Positions 55,761 to 64,000 of a DNA stretch of 64,000 nt are shown here, in pieces. Position numbers and translations under genes: made by a program. Location of the stretch: assembly GCF_022201045.2 (NCBI RefSeq), contig NC_068561.1, positions 22,078,501 to 22,142,500 of the forward strand, given 5' to 3'. Source of the DNA: Citrus sinensis (Eukaryota; Streptophyta; Magnoliopsida; Sapindales; Rutaceae). Within the stretch, counting starts at the first letter, position 1; the number at the start of each line of letters is the position of its first letter. The notes under the pieces were generated by a model that was not told the origin of the DNA, made no database searches, and worked only from the letters and a program-made list of their open reading frames with translations.

Positions 55761-57240
55761 GTTTTTATGTCAGTTCTTGCGATGAAAATACTTTGATACT
55801 ACTGGGGAAGTTAGTATTTATTAGTAGTTTGTACTAGTTCCATTGGCCATTGCATATAGGGAATGATCACAGTAGTTTTTTGTTTCCCCTTTTTGTTCCC
55901 ACTTTGTTCTTATTTCTTCTTGGCTATATATAGATTTGTTTATTATAATTCTTGCTTTCCTTTTGCTCCATAGAGGTTCTTTTTTTTTTTTTTTTCCTTC
56001 CCCCCCTTAAATCTATATTGATGGAGAAGATTGCATTCAGCACCTAGAAAATGACATTGGGCAATAGTAGGTTAAGTCAGGCTTACCTGTCAGTGGAGAT
56101 TTACTTGACTACTTGGTACAATTGAGCCTCTCATTCCACTGTTTGGGTTCATGGAGCAAGTTGTTTCCTGTAGATGGAACCGGAAAAGAAGAAAAAAATG
56201 AAGTTAACTTTTTGGGAAGAGCGATAAGAAAATTTCCTTTTGACAAGTATTTAATATGGTCGGATTGGCACTATATTCCTAATCCATGGGGCCGTAGTTC
56301 ATGATTTGTCCTTGACTTGGATATCATATCTTCATTGATGTCCCTGCCTCTGAAAAGTGGGGGACATACTACATTGACTTTGAATCTGTAAATAGTTAAA
56401 GCAGTATTTATTGACATAGATTTTGCTTATAGCCATTGTTTTTTCAATTTTTTGTTGTTGATTTTTAAGGGAAAAGAAAAAGTTAATGCCATGATAAAAA
56501 CGTATATTGTGGTTAGCTTGACGAAGATTGTTCAATGTCGATTGGTGATAAAATTGCTTGGATTTAATACAATTGTTAAAGAAGCATCACTAGCTTTTGA
56601 TTCTATTGCCTTTTGCTGTTAACTTGAATGATTTTCCTGCTTCTGGTCTATTTAAAAGGATTTGTAGATATTTATGCAGAAAATTAGTTAATTGTTTTTT
56701 AAGAGAAAAAAAAAGTCATTAATATTGAAAAATAAAGCGGAATAATTTTCAGAACTAAAATAGAATCTATCGAGGGAGGTTTGGAATTCTTCTTTAACAA
56801 TACAATTTGTAGAACAAACTGAACATTAAATCTCCTTTTGAATCAAATACAAAACTAATAAAGTTGGGCCTATTCTACTGACTTAAATTTTTGTAATAGT
56901 TTTTTTTCCCCCAATATTTTAAATTTATTTCGTCTATTTTCATCCAAATTGAGAAAATTTTAAAGAGTGCTGAAGAACTTATTTTGCCTATAGTAGTTTT
57001 TGGATCCTGGATTATAAATTGCGGAAATGTTCGAAAAAATTTTAAAACCGCGAAATTTTAAAGGCTTAAAATTTAAAATACTTAAATCGCACGGTTTATG
57101 CGTTTTTTTGGATGTTTTTGCATTTTAAAATTCTAGATTGAAACATTTCTGATATTGCCTATATTAAATAAAAGTTGATTTCGAGAATGAGAAAAAATGT
57201 GGCGACAAGAAGCTCACGAATATGTTCTTTGAAAAGAATT
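55761..57240. other. Intergenic, no gene seen
   Basis: T-rich sequence; the short frames at 56113-56304 and on the minus strand at 56332-56535 have no recognisable domain. Part of it may still belong to the UBA2 3' end. Confidence 0.45.
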
Positions 57241-57256
57241 TTTATTCGGTCTATCC

Positions 57257-57981
57257 ATGCTACTGTTAACGCCAGAGACCGTCTTTAACAATCTATTTCC
57301 TCGCAAACTGATGTGGGTTGTCTTGAGAAAAGCAATCTCAGGTTCTAAGTACGTTAACATTTCAAAACACCTTGAAACCAAGTTCTGTTATTCAGTTATC
57401 AACATCTCAGGGTTCACTAAATCCCCAAGTGGTTACTTTTGTTTCTTAGCATCCTCCTATGCTGACGCAGCACCTTCCTATGCCGACGTACTGGCTGATT
57501 CAAAGAAGATTCTTAAACCTAAGATTTGAGTGCTTGGAATCAGTGGGTGTGTGGGTCCGAATAGAAACATCTTGTTGAATAGTTTGAAGAACCATCTTAC
57601 TCCCACTTTTGATTTCATTAACAGGTTTGTTAAAACCAATAAGAACCTTGTTTATTATGATTTCGAAGCAATCTACCCGTGTCATTGGTTGCAATCTCGA
57701 GGAATAAATGGTGCCAAATTATGGACACTTTAAAAGCATTTAATTTGGCTTCTGAAAAAAACCCAATTGCATTTGCTTTCCTCAGAAATTAGGAAAATGA
57801 TGAATTTCTTTGCGGACAAGGCAGGGTTGAAGCCATCAGATATTGTTAGGTGCTCTATTTTGTTGCTGGCCAGGCTAGCAGGGACAAGAATATCTATCCA
57901 AGATGGTCCGTTCTCCAAGTTCTAATGTCAAAAGATTTGCTCGACAAGGATGTAGATGTAATTTGGGCTTTAAATTTATAG
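57257..57981 (+). pseudogene. mTERF-family pseudogene fragment
   Basis: Relic of an organelle transcription-termination-factor-like gene. In pieces it reads ISKHLETKFC near the start, ADSKKILKPK, VLGISGCVGPN, LLNSLKNHLTPTFDFI, FVKTNKNLV, then FFADKAGLKPSDIVRCSILL and, in another frame, QVLMSKDLLDKDVDVIWALN. These are in the order found in plant mTERF proteins. In-frame stops occur at 57527-57529 and 57731-57733, and at least two frame changes (around 57734 and 57910) separate the blocks; several mTERF repeats are also missing in the middle. The final codons run into the transposon at 57979, which provides the terminal TAG. It lacks a normal C-terminus and cannot be functional. Confidence 0.8.
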
Positions 57982-59257
57982 TGCGTTTACTTGTCGGATT
58001 GGGGAATCAGAATCCGGAATTGGAATGATTGATGGTGTTTACTTCGCAAATATGGAGCATGAATCGGAATCGGAATGATGGGACCCACCACTATTTGGGA
58101 ATGGGAAATGAGAGATTGATTCCCGTGGAGGAGGTGGGAATGAGTCCCCCATTCTTGGGATTGACCATTTTGCCCTCCCCAAAATTAAAAATGTCCATTT
58201 TGTCATCTTTTATAATTAATTAATATTATATTATAATTAATTAATATTATTAACTATAATTATTAAAATTTATAGTTCTTGAATAAATAATCACAATAAT
58301 TAATATATTATTATAGTTAATTAATTAATTATTACTATTAATTAATATATTAATGTATTATTAATAATAATTATTTTTTAATAAATAATCACAATAATTA
58401 ATTTATTATTATTGTTATTTTAATTAATTAATTATTGTACTGTTATAATAATTATTAATATAATTAGTTTATATATTATTATTAATGAATTAATATAATT
58501 ATTACTATTAATTAATATATTAATATATTATTGTTCCTGAATAAATAATCACAATAATTCATATTATTATTATTATTATTATTAAATAATATACTATAAT
58601 AATAATAATTATTATTATTATTATAATTAATTCATAGATTATTATTAATTAAATAATATATTTATTACTAATAATTAATATATTAATATATTATTAACAA
58701 TAATTATTAATAATTATATTTTTTGAATAAATAATCACAAGAATTAATATATTATTAATGTAATTAATTAATTAATATAATATTATAATAATTATTAACA
58801 ATAATTATTATAATTTATTTATTTATTATATTATATTATTAAATAAATAAATAATATAATTATTACAACTAATTAATTTATTAATATATTATTAACAATA
58901 ATTATTAATAATTATAATTTTTGAATAAATAATCACAATAATTAATATATTATTTTAATTAAGTAATTAATATTAATATTATTAGTTAATATATTTTTAT
59001 TATATTAGTTAATAATTATTATGACAATTATCCATTAAGTACTTTTTAGTAATTTGTTACAATCTAATCTGTTTTGATTCCGATTCCAAAACAAAGTAAA
59101 CACGTTAATGACAATCCAACTTATTTCGATTTCGATTCTTACAGTTCAAAGTAAACAATTTATTCTGATTCTCATTTCCTATTCTCATTCCAGCCCATCA
59201 TCATTCCTACCCATTCCGATTCCAGTTCATTCCGATTCTAATTTAGTAAACGCAGCA
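57979..59257. mobile_element. 1.28-kb inverted-end DNA transposon (PIF/Harbinger-like)
   Basis: Left end TAGTGCGTTTACTTGTCGG; right end inverted TGCTGCGTTTACTAAATTAG. Both flanks carry TTA (57976-57978 and 59258-59260), a 3-bp target duplication. Sub-terminal regions are packed with GATTCCGATTC and, on the left, GGAATCGGAATG motifs in opposite orientation, a feature of transposase-binding ends. The central 0.8 kb is almost pure A/T and holds a repeated unit (next entry). No transposase is encoded. Confidence 0.75.
58200..58990. repeat. AT-rich core with five copies of a 28-bp motif
   Basis: The motif GAATAAATAATCACAATAAT, with small changes, occurs at about 58281, 58380, 58539, 58725 and 58923, spaced 100-200 bp apart, all in the same orientation. 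Between copies lie TTAATTAATATATTATTA-type runs. Confidence 0.8.
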
Positions 59258-59260
59258 TTA

Positions 59261-61070
59261 GAGGAAATAAGACTTCGAGAAAAGGAATCTTGCTTGTCAT
59301 ATGAATAACCTTGGAGAGTGATGCTGGCTTTCAGGCCATCTAAACTGATTATAAGATTTGATGATGAAGCAGTCATTGAGTTTTCCTAAATGCGAGGAGC
59401 TGCTTGGAGCAATGGATTTGACTTGCCATTCTATTGACTCGGCCATTGATTGACTTGATTTAATTGGCTGGAGCCTATAGCAAGTTATATGTGTTTCTTG
59501 AAGAGCTTTTCACTATCCCAAGAAATTTAACTTGTATTCTGATTAGTTTGGACGAATTGATGATATTCAGATAGCTTAAGTTATGCTTCTCTTTTAGACC
59601 GTATTTTTGATTCAGCATTCACATTCTCTATGAACCTAATTGATGTCGTCTTCCGATTGAACCATTGCTTTCCTCATAAAAGTATTTGATCAACCGCGTT
59701 GACATGGTTATATTGCTCGGAGCTGTTTTCATCTTCGCTTTTTGTTCTAATGAATAATTCGAGGTTAGTTGCCGAACGTTTTAGAGAACTAGGTTACACA
59801 AATTAATGCAAGGGGTCAGTTTGAGTTGTTTGCTCTCAGAAAGGTGGCGTTTGATTAATGCGAAATAATGCAATTTCTTGCTTCTCGAGGAGACCCAATA
59901 GGTGAGGTTGAGGTCTAGCGATCCTCATAAAACTAAAGTCCCGAATTCGTATCTCACTAGTGTGCATCTGTTAATAATAATAATAATAAGGAGGACCTCC
60001 GATAGGTCATTTGAAAACTGCTTGTACAAAATTGGCATGTCCGGTTTTAACTTAAAAGAACTTAACTAGTTCCAATTAGTCTGCCTTCCGACCAAACCTA
60101 GTTTCTCCAATCATTTTATGGTTTCATGTTTTTGGATTTGACCTCCACTCCAATTGCGGTGTAAGTTGGATTCGAACTGAAGATTTCACATACTATTTTT
60201 TAAAATTAATCAAATACCATTTTATAATCTGTGAATGTGGAATATGATATGGAATTGTGGGATGAGTTAGCAGTCATTTTTCGATAGCAGATGCAGAATA
60301 TGGGGAGTGGGTCGGCTGGGCCTGGCGTTGGTGTTTTGTGCCTGTCCTAACATTTTTCAAACATTCAAAGCAAAAGGCGTTGTTGCTTCCATTGGGAAGA
60401 GATTTCATCATATTCATACAGATTAAAGGCTGCGAATGCCATTGACCATTGTGATTTAAATGCCAACTTATAGAAACAATTAGTATCACCCGACTGACAC
60501 TGTAAATCTGTAAGAATGATTGAACGTTAGAATTACAATGTGTCAAAAAAGAGAAATGATGAAGGCTCTCACAGAAGTGCTTAGTTTAAGCTAGCAACTG
60601 CACATGGAAGTACACACCTCGGTCGAATGCGCGCACACACGCGGGTCCGGATGCATGCATAACATTAACATGTGATTTTTAATGACTCTGTCTGTTTGCT
60701 CACTTTACTGTCACGTGCGCATGTAGTCGGCAAAGAATATTCTCTCTACAGTAACGAACCCTGACACTGGACGCCCATAATACTCAACTCTCAACCATTT
60801 GTGTGTTTTGCTGTTATAAGTAGCATGAGATAGAATAGCAAATTTATTCATGGACAAGTATCAGATTTCTTCGTATCTTTTAACTATTTTGCTTCACTTA
60901 TATGCATGCAAAAAAATTGAGTGCTGATTGATATAGTGCGCCACCAGATCGAAATTGTACAACTATTATCATTATATTTTTAAAGTAAAGTCCAGTATCT
61001 CACTGTGGTATTGTTATTAAGAGTAGTCCCTCTCAATAAATTTTTTGGGTTTATCCTTGCAATTAAAAAT
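59261..61070. other. Intergenic, no gene seen
   Basis: The short frames, including minus-strand 60274-60546, have no recognisable domain. A possible SINE fragment lies at 59905-59988. Confidence 0.5.
59905..59988 (+). mobile_element. Possible short SINE remnant
   Basis: AAAGTCCCGAATTCGTATCTC (box-B-like) is followed by a (TAA)n-type tail (TTAATAATAATAATAATAA). Imperfect direct repeats of the type GAGGA..CC.ATAGGT flank the stretch (13 of 17 positions agree). Box A is poor. Confidence 0.35.
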
Positions 61071-61087
61071 TTTTTGAGATCATTTTA

Positions 61088-61274
61088 TTTTATTTTTTTT
61101 GTTTAAATCACCCGATTTCCGGTGACCGCATTGGACCCCGACTAATTCGGATTCGGGGTGTAGTCACAGTTAAGGCTTTTTACCCCTCCCAAATAGTGTG
61201 TTTAGTGGGGATCGAACCCAAGAGCTCTTCCCACTTACCCAGCCTGCGCCGCCAACTAAGCCACAACTGTTTGG
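61088..61274 (-). mobile_element. tRNA-derived SINE with 17-bp target duplication
   Basis: On the minus strand the element starts near CCAAACAGTTGTGGCTTAG. Box A is TGGCTTAGTTGG (61263-61252) and box B GGTTCGATCCC (61218-61208), about 33 bases apart as in a tRNA promoter. The 3' end is an A-rich tail (AAACAAAAAAAATAAAA). Identical 17-bp direct repeats TTTTTGAGATCATTTTA flank it at 61071-61087 and 61275-61291, showing insertion by target-primed reverse transcription. Length is 187 bp. Perfect duplications mean the insertion is fairly young. Confidence 0.9.
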
Positions 61275-61291
61275 TTTTTGAGATCATTTTA

Positions 61292-62100
61292 GATCAAGTC
61301 TATTATGATATAATTTAAATTCTACCCTCACTAAATCACAAAGATACCAACTCCATTTACAATAAATGTGAGGATATGTATCTTTTCCTAAATTATAATA
61401 AGGAAAGAAATGGTAGGTCTCCAGATTTGAACGGTCTTCTAGGATTGAGAGCCGAATTCCATTTATTTAATTAGAAATAAAGACATACATTATGCACCAC
61501 ATAATATCTGCAAGATTAAAACACAATAATGTTAAAGAAATTTACTATAATACCCTAATAAGATAACTTCCTAATGAAATCTCCGAACTGATGAGAGTTC
61601 TTTCAATTGTTTAATTTCTTTTTTTCTTTTTTTTTTTTAAAAACAGTTACTTTCTGAATCAGTAAATTTTGGAGGCCCTGGCCCCCCCTGGGGAGTTCGG
61701 TAAAAAAGGAAAAAAAAAAAAAGAGAAGGGGGGGGGGGGGGGGGGGGGGGGAAGCATAGAAAGAAAAAAGAAAATTAATGCCTAAAGCCTAAAAGAGAGT
61801 CCACTACGAAACTTTTGTTGCAATCCACGAGGGGGGGAAGTGCTCAGTGCGGCAAGCAAAGGTCCTTTCACGCATGACTATTTCTTTATAATATCAGACG
61901 AGAAACTTGTAAAACGACAAGCACTGAACTGAGAAAAGAAACTAAGGGCAGCCTCATCTTGTCTCAACTCAAATCAAGCTTAAAATACTTTTATGAGAAG
62001 ATAAAATAAAATAAATGAGGTGATGGGAGGAATGTAGGTTGTTTGGAAATGAAAATCGTCATGTCCCCACAGTGCCTCAGTCACCCAGTGCCAGTGCCCA
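61292..62100. other. Intergenic upstream of the bZIP gene
   Basis: No gene. It includes a low-complexity block at 61700-61751 ending in a 24-base G run. The bZIP promoter should lie in the right part. Confidence 0.5.
61728..61751. repeat. G24 homopolymer
   Basis: An A/G-rich stretch ends in 24 consecutive G. Such runs are prone to assembly error and to real length variation. Confidence 0.75.
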
Positions 62101-62672
62101 AAACAAAATTATAAATGTCACTTTTTCAGATTCAGATCAGATCCTGCGGCATCTATCTAAGTGAGTAAAAATACCCACTTGTTACTTGTTAGATTTCTTA
62201 TTAATTCTGTTGCTTGCATTATATTCTTCCTTTCTCCTTATTTATATATTTGCTTTTCTTACACACACACACAATGCGAATGTGAAAGTAGGTCCATATG
62301 TACATTTTCCATTGTCCCATCCCATAGATTCACTCATATGTTTCTTTTCTGTCAGTATGCTTTCTTTCTGTTCCATTTGTTAATGTAATTGCTTGATGGT
62401 CTTCTTATATTCTTCTTCTATGTTTATTTCATGGGGTGCATTCATATGATTACTGCGTTTCATTTCTTTTAATTATTTTTTGTTATTTTGTTTGATGGGT
62501 AACTTCTAATTTTGCTGTTCAGTTTTGCAAACAATTTTGGTTGTTTCATTCGTGCTTCACACTGTCCTCCAGGTTACGGTTCTGTTTTTAGCTGACAGTT
62601 GTTGCCTAAGAAGAATACATTGAGATTTATTTCTGGAATGATAGATACATACATAGGATTTTAGGCTGGTGA
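62101..62672 (+). other. Probable 5' UTR of the bZIP gene, perhaps with an intron
   Basis: A donor-like CTAAGTGAGTAA at about 62157 and T-rich sequence up to about 62560 suggest a leader intron, which group-A bZIP genes often have. The stretch before the ATG at 62673 has no long frame. Inference only. Confidence 0.35.
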
Positions 62673-63667
62673 ATGGGAACACAGACAATGGGATCTGAAG
62701 GTGATGCGGCTGCTCAAGCTAAAAATATGCTTTCATTGACACGGCAAGGCTCGCTGTATAACCTTACTCTTGATGAGATTCAATCCCAGTTGGGGGATAG
62801 GGGGAAACCACTAGGGAGCATGAATCTTGATGAGCTTCTCAAGAGCGTCTGGACCGCTGAAAATAATTTCCACTCTGAACCAGCCTTATCTCTACATCGG
62901 CAGGGGAGTTTAACATTGGCCCAGGATCTGAGCAACAAGACTGTTGATGAGGTGTGGAAAGATATCCGACAGAAGAAGAGTGACGATAATCAAGAGAACG
63001 AAGCTCAGGCGAGACAGACTAGTCTTGGGGAGATGACACTTGAGGACTTCTTGATAAAAGCTGGTGCGGTTAATGAATCCACTACCCCTGGACAAAATAA
63101 TTCTGGTCCTGGTTTAGAAGTTGATTCAATTGCGACAGTTCAGCAAAATGTTTCACAACATGCTCAATGGATGCAATACCAGCTCCCTTCAGTGCAGCTG
63201 CAGCCGCAGCATCAACATCAACATCAGAATAATCTGATGGCTGTTTATATGCCTACCCACACTATTCAACAATCTCTTCCTATCACTGCTAATCCAGTTT
63301 TAGATGCTCAGTACCCTGACAACCAAATGACCATGTCCCCATCCTCTTTGATGGGTGCACTATCAGATACACAAACACCGGGAAGAAAAAGGGTTGCCTC
63401 TGGAGATGTGGTCGAAAAGACAGTGGAAAGGAGGCAGAAAAGAATGATTAAGAACAGGGAATCTGCAGCCCGGTCACGAGCAAGGAAGCAGGTTAAACTT
63501 AAATGTTGCTTTCTTTTAGCTGATCAATCCTTTTCAGTTGTTCTCTTGTTTTGTTTCTCTGTGGACTTTTAAGAGCAGTCAATGTCGATGGTCAGGCTTA
63601 TACACAAGAGTTGGAGAACAAGGTCTCACGCCTAGAGGAGGAGAATGAAAGACTTAGAAGACAAAGG
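62673..63667 (+). CDS. AREB3: Group-A bZIP, AREB3/DPBF3-like, 5' part (partial)
   Basis: ABA-response-element-binding transcription factor acting in the nucleus. Two exons are inside the window: 62673-63491 and 63596-63667, in phase, giving 297 residues; the gene continues past the right edge. The conserved SnRK2/CDPK phosphorylation blocks are present: C1 RQGSLYNLTLDEI (24-36), C2 RQGSLTLAQDL with TVDEVWKDI (76-98) and C3 TSLGEMTLEDFLIKAG (116-131). SSLMGALSDTQTPGRKR precedes the basic region (RRQKRMIKNRESAARSRARKQ split over residues 253-273). The leucine zipper begins YTQELENKVSRLEEENERL. The short middle part favours AREB3/DPBF3 over ABF1-4 and ABI5. The end of the zipper and the C4 block are not seen. 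Confidence 0.93.
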
Positions 63668-64000
63668 GTATGGTTTATCTTCTTTTTTTTTTTCCAAAAC
63701 AATTATGTAATCATTTTTTCTTGCCAAGTGATCTCCTTGTGGTATCATTTTTTCTTGCTATCCTTCTGGTTTTGGAGAATATTTCAATGGGGTAAATGCA
63801 ATGCCTTTCATATTAAAGGCAGATGAAATTACTATGTTAATATTTGCCCTTCACTTTGCCTTTTATGGGTTTTTATTAAAGACATAGTTTTAATGTGTTG
63901 TGATGGTCTAGCTGGTAACCTCTTATTAATGCAGATGTTTCTTTTCGATTTTGCTTGCCATTGATCCTAATATGGCTGTTCTCAGCTTTGATATATTATC

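Noticed and set aside
57257..57529. Reading the mTERF fragment as a functional 90-residue protein
   Set aside because: The frame ends at an internal stop in the middle of a conserved mTERF block, and matching blocks continue after the stop and in other frames.
60274..60546. 90-codon minus-strand open frame
   Set aside because: No recognisable domain, no neighbouring exons or promoter, and ordinary length for chance frames.
61201..61263. Possible tRNA gene on the minus strand
   Set aside because: Boxes A and B are present, but no cloverleaf acceptor stem can be formed, and the A-rich tail plus target duplication identify a SINE.

Overview
The window is nuclear DNA of a flowering plant, most probably a woody eudicot. 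Introns are many, AT-rich and GT..AG. The genes are plant-specific families: expansin, REVEILLE-type MYB, cysteine-rich receptor kinase, auxin response factor, PLS-class PPR and group-A bZIP. Intergenic DNA is AT-rich and full of small DNA transposons. Citrus or a relative would fit, but the sequence alone does not settle the species.

Layout. 1-301 (-): first exon of an EXPA13-like alpha-expansin, cut by the window edge. 2426-5054 (-): six-exon REVEILLE1/7-like clock MYB. 5.4-14.6 kb: gene-poor, with G-boxes, a possible two-exon small transcript (9.7-10.7 kb), a deleted Copia-type retrotransposon (11.4-13.1 kb) and SINE-like pieces. 14681-20000 (+): complete 21-exon UDP-glucose pyrophosphorylase. 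20486-24171 (-): complete eight-exon CRK2-like receptor kinase, convergent with UGP. 26.3-30.9 kb: a second, decayed copy of the UGP-tail/CRK segment, itself interrupted by a 1.5-kb inverted-repeat element. 31541-39511 (-): complete 14-exon ARF8 with a miR167 site. 42082-43722 (+): intronless E+-type PPR protein. 46441-48507 (-): five-exon HINT-type HIT protein. 51453-52877 (+): UBA2-like two-RRM protein, probably with introns in its 3' UTR. 57.2-58.0 kb (+): dead mTERF-like fragment closed by a 1.28-kb inverted-repeat transposon. 61.1 kb: SINE with a 17-bp target duplication. 62673 to the right edge (+): first two coding exons of an AREB3/DPBF3-like bZIP.

The reading frame was followed across every proposed splice site, and exon lengths sum to whole codons for UGP (469 aa), CRK (660), REVEILLE (498), ARF8 (835) and HINT (129). 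Functionally the genes are a mixed set (cell wall, clock, sugar nucleotide, receptor kinase, auxin, organelle RNA, ABA); nothing suggests a gene cluster. I did not find a clearly new biological system. The strongest second-look items are the collapsed UGP/CRK duplication, the mTERF relic whose last stop codon is supplied by a transposon end, a possible 22-residue spliced micropeptide gene, and several well-delimited transposons.
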